A stretch of DNA of 64,000 bases, from the NCBI GenBank assembly GCA_900755095.1, contig CAAEFE010000080.1, forward strand, positions 1 to 64,000, given 5' to 3'. Within the stretch, counting starts at the first letter, position 1. Every line of letters starts with the position of its first letter. The notes beneath the pieces were generated by a model, which searched no databases, was not told the DNA's origin, and saw only the letters and a program-made list of their open reading frames with translations. The position numbers and the translations under genes are program-made. This document shows, piece by piece, positions 33,281-42,471 of this stretch. Origin of the DNA: an uncultured Bacteroides sp. (lineage in GTDB: Bacteria > Bacteroidota > Bacteroidia > Bacteroidales > Bacteroidaceae).

Positions 33281-35542
33281 TTATCTATGAATACCCCTAT
33301 GTGTTTCCTGCTCGTCCTGCCGTTTATCCTGTAGCTCTATCTCACTGATGGCGACACGCTCACCGGCACGGACAAGTTTGGGCAGATAGCTGTCCAGTTG
33401 CGTCCTTGGGAACTCTGCGAAAGTCGAAAATCCATGTTCCGGATATTCCTTGACCGTAATTCCCAGTATTTTTGCTCCCTTTGCCGCATCCTCATTATAA
33501 AGCCGGTACACTTCTCCTGCACGAATCAGATACAGGGCGTCGGGATGCTTTTCCTTGAGGTTGTCCCAAAACTGCCGTTTCGGAGACATATTTTCATCAT
33601 TCGTCTCTTCCGACCGATTTTCCGGCACCGTCTCATTCTGTTGCCGTACCTGCTCTTCCGCTTTCTGTTCCCCGACGGATTGTCCCTTTTGCAGCACATC
33701 GGCAAACAGCGTGGCCGCCAAATGCCGCTTGTAGCCGTCCCGGTCTTCCGCCACCCACATCCGTTGCCACTGCTGTGGAGTGACGCTGCGGGGCTGCAGC
33801 TTTTGTCCGTCGATGGTTGCCACACACTGGATTCCATCCTGCCTGGTCTTGAAGATGGCAACACGCTGAATACGGTTCAGGTCAATCTCCGGCGTATCGC
33901 TGCCGAACAAATCCACTTTCAGGTCGGGCTTGACCTCCGCCAGTGCATAATACTTGTGCGCCAGCTCCATCCGTACCTTGTCGATGTTGTCCATCGCCTG
34001 CTTGAGCGTGGAGAAAAAACGGTTCACATCCTCCTTATCGGGATAGACGCTGTACCCCTCCTTGTTTTCCGGCTTGATATAGAGTGCCCAACGGTTCTTG
34101 TCGTCCTGAATCATCTGCACGGCATCGAACCCGACCTCATTCGCCCGTCTGACCGCCTCCGACACGTCCAGCGTGGAGAGCTTTTCCAACGTGTAGTTCC
34201 TTAACCGGGCCAGTGTCACCATTTTTTCATTGAAATAGCTGTCATCGGGTCTGTAGCCCAATGCACCGTCAGTATTATAGAAACGCACCTGCTCGATACC
34301 CTCTTTCTGCAATGCCCGTTCGATACGTCCCTTGTTCATGCCGGGAATCTCGTTGTTCGCCTCGGTCGAAGCTCCTGCCGGCAAAATGACATCTGCCGAT
34401 TTTGCCTCCCGGTCTATGACGAGGACGATGCTTTTCGCCGCCTTGTCCGGGTGCTGGCGGATTTCATTCGCCACAAAGTAATGCTTGTGCATCTGTTCCT
34501 GCATGGTCGTGGTCTGCCGTCTGTTTCGCAGGGTGGCGTACTCAATTTTCTCGCCCCGTTCCGCTTTTCGGATAACATCAAGCGCATTGTTCACGTCGCT
34601 TTCGAGAGCGTCCATCATACACGGATTTTCCTTGAACTCCCGGCACCAGTAATCCACCGTCTTCAGGCTTGCATCGGACAGACGGGCGGGCAGTCCCAGT
34701 TCCAGCATTTTGATACCCGAAGCCAGTTCCACGACCAACCTTTCATATTTTACCGCATCCTCCGACGGGGCCACGCCGTTCTTCATGACCATGCCTTCAC
34801 GGGCGAGCCGCTGTTGATGCCCCGTAGCACTCACGATCTGCCGCAAGGCTTCCTGCATATAATCGTGGTAATGTTCAAAATCCTTTTGACGCGGCATATA
34901 GACCGCATCTTTGTCCGTCTCGTAATGAGGAACTCCGCTACCGTCCGAGCGCACGGGAACGAGGTTGTCCCGCATCTTCAATAGAAAGTCGTTGAACCGG
35001 GTGCGCAACCTGCGGTTGTCCGCCTCGGTATATCCTCTTTCCTGAACACTGCCATCCTGCTTTACCGCATCCTCGTAAGCCGGCTTGTCAACGTAGGGCA
35101 ACGTCGTCTGGTCGATATTGAAAAGCGTGCGGATCTCCCGGTTGTGGACACCCTTGAACTGTGCCTTATGCTCTTCGTCCAATTGGAGATAGGCGGTACG
35201 GTCGATGGTCTCATCCGGATTGTTCCGGTTGACATACTTGTTCCAGTTATAGAACAGGAACGGTACGCCCTGCTCATGCTCCCGCACCGCAGCACCCCGT
35301 ACCTTGGTTTCACTGTAAAGCGTGAACAGGTTGGTCTTGCATCCGTTATTGTCCGAATGCAAGGCCATAAAGAGGGCATTGAACGGGCTGGCCGAGACCC
35401 CTTGCGGATAGAGCCGGGGAAATCCCTTGCCCGATACGTTGAGCCAATGGCCGCCAGCGTTCGACGCCCCGCTCAGTGCGGCAGACAGCAGTTCCGCCTG
35501 CCTTGCCTCGGCTTTCTTCTCGATTTGCGACTTTTCTTTCAT
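33281..35542 (-). CDS. Large transfer-operon protein with ArdC-N-like region, 753 aa
   Basis: The N-terminal 150 residues resemble the single-strand DNA-binding part of ArdC proteins (GKGFPRLYPQGVSASPFNALFMALHSDNNGCKTNLF..., VPFLFYNWNKYVNRNNPDETI, NREIRTLFNIDQTTLP). No HExxH site follows. The middle and C-terminal parts are long, charged and mostly helical, with an alpha/beta region near the end (PDALYLIRAGEVYRLYNEDAAKGAKILGI) reminiscent of the MutS-N-like module found in other conjugation proteins. It probably handles DNA in the donor or recipient. Next to the cell-wall hydrolase gene with a 12-base gap. Confidence 0.65.
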   Translation of the reverse strand: MKEKSQIEKKAEARQAELLSAALSGASNAGGHWLNVSGKGFPRLYPQGVSASPFNALFMALHSDNNGCKTNLFTLYSETKVRGAAVREHEQGVPFLFYNWNKYVNRNNPDETIDRTAYLQLDEEHKAQFKGVHNREIRTLFNIDQTTLPYVDKPAYEDAVKQDGSVQERGYTEADNRRLRTRFNDFLLKMRDNLVPVRSDGSGVPHYETDKDAVYMPRQKDFEHYHDYMQEALRQIVSATGHQQRLAREGMVMKNGVAPSEDAVKYERLVVELASGIKMLELGLPARLSDASLKTVDYWCREFKENPCMMDALESDVNNALDVIRKAERGEKIEYATLRNRRQTTTMQEQMHKHYFVANEIRQHPDKAAKSIVLVIDREAKSADVILPAGASTEANNEIPGMNKGRIERALQKEGIEQVRFYNTDGALGYRPDDSYFNEKMVTLARLRNYTLEKLSTLDVSEAVRRANEVGFDAVQMIQDDKNRWALYIKPENKEGYSVYPDKEDVNRFFSTLKQAMDNIDKVRMELAHKYYALAEVKPDLKVDLFGSDTPEIDLNRIQRVAIFKTRQDGIQCVATIDGQKLQPRSVTPQQWQRMWVAEDRDGYKRHLAATLFADVLQKGQSVGEQKAEEQVRQQNETVPENRSEETNDENMSPKRQFWDNLKEKHPDALYLIRAGEVYRLYNEDAAKGAKILGITVKEYPEHGFSTFAEFPRTQLDSYLPKLVRAGERVAISEIELQDKRQDEQETHRGIHR

Positions 35543-35569
35543 ATCATCATGCTTTTATTGTTCATGGAA

Positions 35570-37369
35570 TTATTGGATGCCCCGTGTACGCACGACCGTT
35601 TCCCGCTGTCCGTCATCGTAATTCTGCGAAGCGATATGGCGCAACTGGTCGCTCTTGGCAAGCACGGCGTTCGCCAGCGTGTTCAGCGGCAATGCCCCTG
35701 CACGGTAAGCCTCCGCGACGGTCGGCGTGAGCTGGATGGTACAAGGCACACGGTCTATCGTGGCGATGAGCGTACTGCCTTGCAGTACCGGGTTCACAAT
35801 ACGGGGATTGAGCGGTTCATCGGGATAACGGCGGTACTGGTTCTCCGTCTGTTCGGCAGCGGACGGCATGGGTCGCCCCAAAGCCTCGTGTCCCGCCTTG
35901 TTCAGCAGGTTTGCGCCGCCCAGACCGACAAGGAGCATCTTCAGCAGCGGGTTACGCACGAACAGACCGGCCACAATACTCGCTATCGGCAGCAGGTTGT
36001 CCCCAAAGCGCAACGATTGTGTCTTGCCGGTAAAAGCCCCCAACAGGATGTCGGGCAGCATGGCCATGACATATCCGAGGTTGCCCGTGATATCGCCCAA
36101 TCCCTCTAATCCCAACGTACTGAGCAATCCGCTCCATCCGTTCGTGTTGGTCTGCACAGCCTCTCTCTCTTGCTTTTCTTCCTCACGTGGAATAACCACC
36201 TGCCGTTCCTCTTTCTCCACTTTTTCCCTCTGTTCCGTCTCCGGCTGCGTTGATTCCTTTTTGGCAGTTACAGCCGTTGCATTCTTATATTTCTCCAAAT
36301 GCTTCAAATAGGCTTCTTCCTGTCCGGGAGCGACGACCAGCGGCACATCCTTGTACCGTTCGGCACGTTCATTCTTCTTTTCAGGGTGTCCGGGTATTTC
36401 TGGCATTTGGAAAGGGGTAAACTTTGGTGTCTGCATCCACTTCGGGAAACTGAAATCCATCACCGGTATTTTCTTCTTCAACCGCTCGTTGGCGGCCACG
36501 ATGAGCGCACTGTCACCCGTCTGTACCGTTGCAGCCTCCTTGCGGAAGTCCGTAAATACGTTCCGTTCGCTGCCGAACACCCCTTTGCTTATACACTCTT
36601 CCACAGAAAGCGTATCAGGCTTTTCAGGCTCGAAGCGTGAGGCGACTGCCGAGATAGCCACGTCCGCCCCGACAAACTTCGCCAGTGTTGCCCACGAACC
36701 CACGCCTCCCATCATCACGGTATCTGCCGTTGCGCCCAGTACCCGACCCGCGCCTTTTTCCCATCCTTTCGGACGGTAGGCGGCTTCGCCCCGTGCCTCG
36801 ATTTCCACAGCAAGCGGCGAGCGGTTGAAGGTCTGCGAAAGTCCAAGCAGGCTTGATTCTGCGGCTTTGCGGATGATGTAGTCGGCTGACGATTTCGGCA
36901 TACGCTCCTTGACCAGCCGGTCGATCATCAGTTCCTCCACCCGGTAGTCCATATAGGCATAGGCAAGGTCGCCGCCTAATTGTTCCGACAGTTCATCGTA
37001 ACGCTTGCGCCCGATTTCCTGCACGACAGTATCGCGCCATTGCCCGGCCATGTATGCGAGGTCTTGCTGTATCTCTTTGGAGCCGGTAATCTCCGCCTTG
37101 CACATTCCGATATAGTCCTCCGTTGTCTTCGAGTTCCATTCGCCCGTGACCTTGAGTACCTGGTACGGGTCGCCCATCGGCTGTGCCGCAGACGCCATCG
37201 CGCTGAGTATGCCGCCCAAAGAGGTGGAATACTCCCTCATTTCCTCGCCCTGTTTCTTCGTGAGGTAAGCCTGTGTCTTCGACATGACGGGCGCAAGGTG
37301 GCAGTGGAAATAGTCGCTCACGAGGCGTTCCATTTCTGCGAATTGCCGGCTATGTTTGATTCCATCCAT
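35570..37369 (-). CDS. Transfer-operon membrane-associated protein, 599 aa, unknown
   Basis: Start chosen at the ATG at 37369 (MDGIKHSRQFAEMERLVSDYFHCHLAPVMSK); reading farther upstream is shadow-like. The first 200 residues are helical and polar, followed by a Gly/Ala-rich stretch (about 212-250; GRVLGATADTVMMGGVGSWATLAKFVG), a low-complexity charged linker (about 385-430, rich in Glu, Lys, Gln), and a hydrophobic region (about 440-515; LLPIASIVAGLFVRNPLLKMLLVGLGG). No family recognised. Probably part of the transfer apparatus. Confidence 0.6.
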   Translation of the reverse strand: MDGIKHSRQFAEMERLVSDYFHCHLAPVMSKTQAYLTKKQGEEMREYSTSLGGILSAMASAAQPMGDPYQVLKVTGEWNSKTTEDYIGMCKAEITGSKEIQQDLAYMAGQWRDTVVQEIGRKRYDELSEQLGGDLAYAYMDYRVEELMIDRLVKERMPKSSADYIIRKAAESSLLGLSQTFNRSPLAVEIEARGEAAYRPKGWEKGAGRVLGATADTVMMGGVGSWATLAKFVGADVAISAVASRFEPEKPDTLSVEECISKGVFGSERNVFTDFRKEAATVQTGDSALIVAANERLKKKIPVMDFSFPKWMQTPKFTPFQMPEIPGHPEKKNERAERYKDVPLVVAPGQEEAYLKHLEKYKNATAVTAKKESTQPETEQREKVEKEERQVVIPREEEKQEREAVQTNTNGWSGLLSTLGLEGLGDITGNLGYVMAMLPDILLGAFTGKTQSLRFGDNLLPIASIVAGLFVRNPLLKMLLVGLGGANLLNKAGHEALGRPMPSAAEQTENQYRRYPDEPLNPRIVNPVLQGSTLIATIDRVPCTIQLTPTVAEAYRAGALPLNTLANAVLAKSDQLRHIASQNYDDGQRETVVRTRGIQ

Positions 37370-37377
37370 ATTGTGTA

Positions 37378-37704
37378 TTATATATTTATCTGTTTCAATA
37401 ACTGTTCTTTCGTCTGCTCGATGGCGTTGTGGTAAACCTCCATCTGCCGGGGAAAGAACTCTTCCAGCCATGCGTCCTTTTCGATGTTGTCCTGCATGAA
37501 CCGTATCGCCTGCTCCCGTTCGATTTCGACGGATGTCTCGCCCTCTTCCCTGTTGTTGAACCATGCCTTCGTCCACCAGCGCACACCCGCCCGGTCGGGA
37601 TAGACCGTGACAAGCCTCGGTATGTCGAAACTCTGTATGTCGATGTCCAGTTCCGCCAACGGGTCTATGATGCCGCCATAGGTCAGGGCTTCGTCATGGA
37701 GTTT
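37378..37704 (-). pseudogene. Frameshifted C-terminal continuation of the M23 protein
   Basis: The frame is open from the A9 run at 37702-37710 and reads LHDEALTYGGIIDPLAELDIDIQ, then FDIPRLVTVYPDRAGVRWW, ending KEQLLKQINI, all with normal coding composition. There is no ATG near its start, only a TTG at 37659. It looks like the natural end of the protein encoded at 37683-38513, which instead stops after the run with KNSMTKP. Adding one A (or removing two) joins them. It could still be made as a separate 93-residue protein from the TTG. Confidence 0.65.
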
Positions 37705-38513
37705 TTTTTTATGTCACTGCCCGCAGTGGAGAGGTACACATCATGCCGCAGGGCGAGGTAATGCAGGAAATCCGCAATCAGGAGGTTCTGCACCTTGCAG
37801 GCCAGCGGCATGGCCTTATGTCCCAGTCCGAGCGGATTGGCCATGCTCGGCATATTCTCGTAGAAATACTCCTTCATCGCACCCACCGTGAAGATGTGGC
37901 GTAGCGACTGCTCCGTATTTCGGGGCAAGGTGTATGCTCCATGCCGCAAATCCTCCATATAGTGCGGCAGGAAGCGCAGCATCAGTTCCTCTATCTCTCT
38001 CTTATCCCGGTCATAATCGGTTCCCAGTTCCATCTCTACACCGGAGGGATAGTCGGTTTCGTGTCCGCCGGCCTGACGCATTGCCTGGATATTCCCGTAC
38101 AGCATTGTCAAGAATTCCAACGGATTCAGTTCCTCGCCCTTGAAGCGGACGGTCATGTGCAGTTTGTCACCGCTCAAAGCTACCGTCTGTCCGGCCTTTA
38201 CACGCTGTCCGAATTGGGCGAAGACATTGGACAGGTTTCCGTATGTCACCTCATATTCCCCGTAGCGGATGGTCTGGCAGATGCCGTGTCCGGAATCGTT
38301 GCCCACGCCCGACACAATGCCGCTGGCAAGGGCGGAAAGCATATAGCACCGCACGTTGAAGTCAATGCCGTGATGAAAGAATTTCTCGCCCGTCACCGGG
38401 TCGGTCTGTTCGCCGTAGCCGAGCGACAGCTCCACGTCTTTGCCCTGCTGTTCCTCGAAAGGCATACAATAACCGCTATCGGATTGCAGGATCATTTCTT
38501 CTGTATATTTCAT
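37683..38513 (-). CDS. M23-type peptidase-like protein of the transfer operon
   Basis: 276 residues as read. The first 160 residues hold an M23-like fold: GYGEQTDPVTGEKFFHHGIDFNV with the metal-site His and Asp, YGEYEVTYGNLSNVFAQFGQRVKAGQTVALSG, then KLHMTVRF in place of the usual HLHFEVR. The first His of that last motif is missing, so activity may be weak. The rest is helical. There is no signal peptide. The frame ends just after a run of nine A with a short odd tail; the downstream frame probably continues the protein (see 37378-37704). Confidence 0.75.
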   Translation of the reverse strand: MKYTEEMILQSDSGYCMPFEEQQGKDVELSLGYGEQTDPVTGEKFFHHGIDFNVRCYMLSALASGIVSGVGNDSGHGICQTIRYGEYEVTYGNLSNVFAQFGQRVKAGQTVALSGDKLHMTVRFKGEELNPLEFLTMLYGNIQAMRQAGGHETDYPSGVEMELGTDYDRDKREIEELMLRFLPHYMEDLRHGAYTLPRNTEQSLRHIFTVGAMKEYFYENMPSMANPLGLGHKAMPLACKVQNLLIADFLHYLALRHDVYLSTAGSDIKKNSMTKP

Positions 38514-38537
38514 GCTGTTTCCATTTTGATTCGTATT

Positions 38538-39203
38538 CTATCTTCTCATTCCTCCGCCATGTGCCTGTTCCCCTGCCGAAAAGTCAGGTGTACGGGTACG
38601 TTGCACGTTTTCTGTCTCCGGCGTGCGGAAGACACCCGCATTGTTGCCGATGAGCATCATGCCGAGAAATGCGCCGGCAATCTTGCCCAGCCAGCCGAAG
38701 CGTCCGAATATGAGGAACGCCGCCGCAACCAGTCCGGCGATGCTCAACCCTGACACGTTGCCGCTGCCAAGGTTGCGGAAAAAGTTGCCGAACATATCAA
38801 GACCTCCGCCACCGGAGGCCTGTCGCAAAAAGTTCGACACGCCGTTCAGTTTGTTGTCGATGCCGGTTACCGCACCGCTGACCGAACTGACGGCTTCTCC
38901 GGCCTTGCCCGTTAGTTCACGCACGCCGTCCGCCGTGCCTGCAATGGTATCCGTGACGGATTCGCCCACAACGGCATCGCTCACGATACGCACCACGCTT
39001 TTGTCGGTGGTCAGCTTCTCCCAGCCCACATAACCGACCGCACCGCCGATAGTCGCTGTCTTGACTGCCTGTCCTGCACCACGCAAGGTCTGCGAAGGGT
39101 GCAGCACTGCCTTACCCATACTTTTGCCGGTAGCCGCCGTTGCCGTACCGACACCTTTTGCGGCCTTGCCGCCATATTTCAATAGTGTACTCCAAACGCC
39201 CAT
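38538..39203 (-). CDS. Transfer-operon protein with C-terminal membrane helices, 221 aa
   Basis: The N-terminal half is rich in Gly, Ala, Thr and Lys (KYGGKAAKGVGTATAATGKSMGKAVLHP). A Gly-rich segment (QASGGGGLDMFGNFF) and two close hydrophobic helices (about 153-190; LSIAGLVAAAFLIFGRFGWLGKIAGAFLGMMLIG) follow, with a short polar tail. The pattern suggests a small membrane component, possibly phage-tail-tape-like or a pilin-like core, but no family is recognised. It sits 15 bases after the TrbJ-like gene. Confidence 0.55.
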   Translation of the reverse strand: MGVWSTLLKYGGKAAKGVGTATAATGKSMGKAVLHPSQTLRGAGQAVKTATIGGAVGYVGWEKLTTDKSVVRIVSDAVVGESVTDTIAGTADGVRELTGKAGEAVSSVSGAVTGIDNKLNGVSNFLRQASGGGGLDMFGNFFRNLGSGNVSGLSIAGLVAAAFLIFGRFGWLGKIAGAFLGMMLIGNNAGVFRTPETENVQRTRTPDFSAGEQAHGGGMRR

Positions 39204-39217
39204 ACATTGTCTGTTTT

Positions 39218-39901
39218 TTAAGGTCTTACATTTCTTCCAATCTGCCGCCAGCGTCGCTTGGCAGCTTCCACTATGTCCCGTTTGCCGGCCACCGGACGTG
39301 CTCCCTCGTCGATTTCACGCCAGATGTCGCCCATTGTCGTGTACTTCACCGCCTTGGTCAGCCGTTGCAGTTTCTTGTTCATCATCTTGAGCTTCGGACG
39401 GATGCCGAATACGATTTCCATGCGCTCTTTCTCCGTCATCTTGTTGTCCGAAAGGCACGCCATGCGGATGTCGTTCACAATCTCCACGCTGTTCATGATC
39501 AGTTCCCGGTAAATCCGGTTTCGTTGCGTGGAGAGGGCGACGGCCAACGCATGGGAGCTGTTCCGGCTCACCTGTCTGGTAAAGTCACCCATGTTATCCG
39601 TCAGCTTCGATATTTCGTGATAGAAACCGTATATCTGCGCCGCGTAGCAGACTATCGACCGGAAAGAGTCCAGATAGCTGTTGAACTCCCGTTGCAGGTC
39701 GGTCGTGGCTTTCACTTCCTCTTTCGTCCACAGGTGTCCGGTGGTCTGCATCAGCATGACTTTCTCCTGTTTCTTCAGCTCCTTTTCCGCCTTGTCGGTA
39801 TAGAGCAGGATCATTCCGGCCAGTACAGGGTCGTTTTGCGCCCGTGCCTTGCCGATGCCGATGCACAACAATAAGATGCCTATCCAAATCGTCCGTTTCA
39901 T
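39218..39901 (-). CDS. Secreted helical transfer protein, TrbJ/VirB5-like (copy 2)
   Basis: 227 residues from the ATG at 39901. Signal peptide (MKRTIWIGILLLCIGIGKARAQ), then an all-helical body with a conserved-looking end (KLKMMNKKLQRLTKAVKYTTMGDIWREI, RRWRQIGRNVRP). The adjacent gene encodes a protein of the same plan and length, with a matching end (RKLHLLYLSIRYYTLNDMWNNV, MAMTRWRRAAVL), so the pair are probably tandem paralogues. Periplasmic helical proteins of this size in transfer operons are often TrbJ/VirB5-like pilus-assembly parts; this is inference. Confidence 0.65.
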   Translation of the reverse strand: MKRTIWIGILLLCIGIGKARAQNDPVLAGMILLYTDKAEKELKKQEKVMLMQTTGHLWTKEEVKATTDLQREFNSYLDSFRSIVCYAAQIYGFYHEISKLTDNMGDFTRQVSRNSSHALAVALSTQRNRIYRELIMNSVEIVNDIRMACLSDNKMTEKERMEIVFGIRPKLKMMNKKLQRLTKAVKYTTMGDIWREIDEGARPVAGKRDIVEAAKRRWRQIGRNVRP

Positions 39902-39915
39902 TGTCAGTTCCGTTT

Positions 39916-40605
39916 TTATCGTGCGAGGACGGCAGCCCTGCGCCAACGGGTCATGGCCATCCGTGCCGCCTCCCCATTGTTGCGGTCGAGCATCCCGGCC
40001 GTCACATTGTTCCACATGTCATTGAGGGTATAGTATCGTATGCTCAGGTAGAGCAGGTGTAGCTTCCGGCTGAAAGCCGAAAGTTTGTCGTTCAACGCCC
40101 ACAGGGTCTTGCTGCGTTCCGCTCCCGTGAGCATATTCTCTTTGCCGCCCTTGGCCACTGCGTCATTCAGGAGTGTGAAGACCGATACCAGTTCCGTTGC
40201 CGTCTCGATATAGAGGTTGTTCATGCTTATGGAGGCAATGATGCCCTGCGGGTTGTTCCTGATGGCGTTGCCCAGTTTCCCTAACGTGAGAAAGATTCTC
40301 ACGCCGTCGTTGTAGAGGTGGGTGCAGGCTTTCAGCGACGAAGCGTAGCCGCTTGCCGTCTTGAGATAGCTGTTATATTGCTTCTCCCATTTGTGAATGC
40401 GGTTGAACTCGGCGGCGATGCTGTTCTGCAGCATCGCTGTCTTCGTCTGACCGTTTATCTGTTTCTCTATCTGGTCATTGATGACCTCGTTGCCCTCGGC
40501 CAACGCCATCCATTCCAACGGATTGGATGCCGTGATTTGTGCTTTCGCCCAGTGTGGCATCATGCAGACGGCAAAAATGACCAGGCTAATGATTCGTGAT
40601 TTCAT
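39916..40605 (-). CDS. Secreted helical transfer protein, TrbJ/VirB5-like (copy 1)
   Basis: 229 residues with a signal peptide (MKSRIISLVIFAVCMMPHWAKAQ) and an all-helical body with N-terminal ASNPLEWMALAEGNEVINDQIEKQI, then KWEKQYNSYLKTASG. The layout (short variable start, long helices, SIRYYTLNDMW near the C terminus) matches the next gene, its likely paralogue. It overlaps the upstream PH-domain gene by 20 bases. Probably periplasmic and part of the mating channel. Confidence 0.65.
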   Translation of the reverse strand: MKSRIISLVIFAVCMMPHWAKAQITASNPLEWMALAEGNEVINDQIEKQINGQTKTAMLQNSIAAEFNRIHKWEKQYNSYLKTASGYASSLKACTHLYNDGVRIFLTLGKLGNAIRNNPQGIIASISMNNLYIETATELVSVFTLLNDAVAKGGKENMLTGAERSKTLWALNDKLSAFSRKLHLLYLSIRYYTLNDMWNNVTAGMLDRNNGEAARMAMTRWRRAAVLAR

Positions 40606-41083
40606 ATATTCCCTTTTTTCGTTTGTTATACTCGACCCGTTCCCGGATAAGCGTTACCACATCGAAGTTGTGTCTGATACCTACCAAATCAAGCCGGGGC
40701 GTATTCCTGTCCATCGAGAATATGCGTACCGTCTTCAATCCGCAAAGCTGCTGCATGAGGTTTTGGTGTTCCACAAAGTCCACGATACGGTATTGTTCCA
40801 TGTAGTCCGTCTTCCGGGACAGCACCCCATGCCTGCTGATAAGCTGCTCGCTACCGATGTGGTAGCGTGTCCGGCGCAGATAGATGAAACGGTACAGCAA
40901 TACCAAAGCAAGCAATGCGGCAACCGATACGGCAAGAGCTGTCAGAGGCAGTCCCTCCATGCCACCATACACCCATGCTGCACAGCACAATACGATTGCG
41001 GGCAGCTCGTCGATAACGAACTGTCCGGCGTGCGGTTGCAGCACGATACTTTGGAAATGTCCTGTGGGTGCATCGGTCATCAT
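40586..41083 (-). CDS. Membrane-anchored PH-domain-like (bPH2) protein
   Basis: 165 residues. A hydrophobic pair of helices (about 26-66; AIVLCCAAWVYGGMEG..., LTALAVSVAALLALVLLYRFIYL) is followed by a small beta domain (about 70-145): RRTRYHIGSEQLISRHGVLSRKTDYMEQYRIVDFVEHQNLMQQLCGLKTVRIFSMD. This is the order seen in bacterial PH-like (DUF304/bPH2) proteins. It overlaps both neighbours (primase by four bases). Role in transfer unknown; perhaps assembly at the membrane. Confidence 0.75.
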   Translation of the reverse strand: MMTDAPTGHFQSIVLQPHAGQFVIDELPAIVLCCAAWVYGGMEGLPLTALAVSVAALLALVLLYRFIYLRRTRYHIGSEQLISRHGVLSRKTDYMEQYRIVDFVEHQNLMQQLCGLKTVRIFSMDRNTPRLDLVGIRHNFDVVTLIRERVEYNKRKKGIYEITNH

Positions 41084-42468
41084 CGGCGAAAGTGTGTTTG
41101 TTGTTCCTCTTCCGGTGACTGTTCTCTCGCCTGTGTCTCATCGACCGTCTCTTCCTGTTTCTGCTCGGCCAAAAGCTGTTCGTTCCAGTCCTTGTTGGGA
41201 TAGGTAGGCTGTTCACGGACAAAAGAGGCGTCATTCGCCTTGTCCAGACCGAGGAACTCCCGCAATCCTTCACGGAACTCCTTGTAATTTCCGTTCATGA
41301 TATCCGTCTGTTCCCGTATGTCGTCCGGATGGCACAGGCCGCTCGAACGCATCGACATGGCTTCTTCCCATGCGGATTCATATTTCCCGTAGCTCGACCG
41401 CAAAGCGTCGGGCAACAGGTCTATGTCACCTTCATCGAGGTTCTTGCCGTCAGTAACGGAATCCAGATAAGGCTTCCGCTCCGGTGTCTCCTCGATGGTG
41501 GAACGGACAACCCGGTACATCTCCTGTTGCAGGTTCTTGGCAAACTCGATTCCCGCAAGGTCGGTATCGAAACAGATGTGTTGCTTGGCAGGAAGCGAGA
41601 GCGTGAGGACACCCCGCATCTGTTCCACCGTCGGGTTACCGCCGGTAGATATGAAGACCGCTTTCCGCAAATCCTTGTCGTTGGCCTGATGAAGCTGGTA
41701 ATAGGCCATCGCGTCGTATGCACTCTCGAACCAGTAGATATGCTTGGCTTCGGTAAGCGTAGTTTTGGCTGGGCTGGCAATCCATAACCCTTGGCTCGAA
41801 TTGCTCCCTTCCGCCTTCCCTTTATAACTGCCGCTGCCATCCATGCGAGGGCGGCCTCGCTCTTCCAGACCGACAACCTGTCCCGTATCTTTCGGAACGG
41901 TCAGCGGAAAGGCGAGGTTGGTGTATTTCATGCCGTCCTCACGATGCTTCGTCGCCAGACAGAAGTTCCGATGAAAGGCATACTGCGTGTAAAGGTCGAT
42001 GCCCCGATGCTTGAAGAACGGATAGAACTTCTTTTGTGTCGCCCGATCCTGCGGATTGAACTGGTGAATGTCGTAATCCGCCATGTCAAACGGCTTCACA
42101 TCCCGTTTAGGCTGGATAATCCGGATGTCCCGGTCAGCGACGGGATGGTTCAGCAACCGGTTACAGACAAGGTTTACCAGTCGGTCGGGAGACACGCCTG
42201 TACGGTATTCCGCAAAAAAATGCGGATGCTCCTTGATAAAGGAAATGATGTTATACGACTTCTGCTGTTGCGGTTTGAAACAGCATTTCCCTTGCTGCGT
42301 GACAATGAACTTGTCGTTGCGGATGCGCCGCCCCTCGCTGTCCAACCGGACATACGAGGGATAGCGCAGGCCGTCGCGCCGGTTCAGGTGATAGCCCGCG
42401 TCGATAAGCACGTCCTGAATGTTCAGCCTGCGCAGAAAATCGTCATAAGTCAGTTCGCCCTCTCTCAT
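41080..42468 (-). CDS. Toprim-domain DNA primase-like protein
   Basis: 462 residues. N-terminal part (about 1-120) matches the CHC2/DUF3991-like start of conjugative primases (YDDFLRRLNIQDVLIDAGYHLNRRDGLRYPSYVR, GKCCFKPQQQKSYNIISFIKEHP). A Toprim-like domain (about 240-345) follows with EAKHIYWFESAYDAMAYYQL, AVFISTGGNPTVEQM and HICFDTDLAGIEFAKNL, whose Glu and DxD positions fit metal binding. It may prime the complementary strand in the recipient. Primase activity is inferred from family, not shown. Confidence 0.8.
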   Translation of the reverse strand: MREGELTYDDFLRRLNIQDVLIDAGYHLNRRDGLRYPSYVRLDSEGRRIRNDKFIVTQQGKCCFKPQQQKSYNIISFIKEHPHFFAEYRTGVSPDRLVNLVCNRLLNHPVADRDIRIIQPKRDVKPFDMADYDIHQFNPQDRATQKKFYPFFKHRGIDLYTQYAFHRNFCLATKHREDGMKYTNLAFPLTVPKDTGQVVGLEERGRPRMDGSGSYKGKAEGSNSSQGLWIASPAKTTLTEAKHIYWFESAYDAMAYYQLHQANDKDLRKAVFISTGGNPTVEQMRGVLTLSLPAKQHICFDTDLAGIEFAKNLQQEMYRVVRSTIEETPERKPYLDSVTDGKNLDEGDIDLLPDALRSSYGKYESAWEEAMSMRSSGLCHPDDIREQTDIMNGNYKEFREGLREFLGLDKANDASFVREQPTYPNKDWNEQLLAEQKQEETVDETQAREQSPEEEQQTHFRR

Positions 42469-42471
42469 GGT

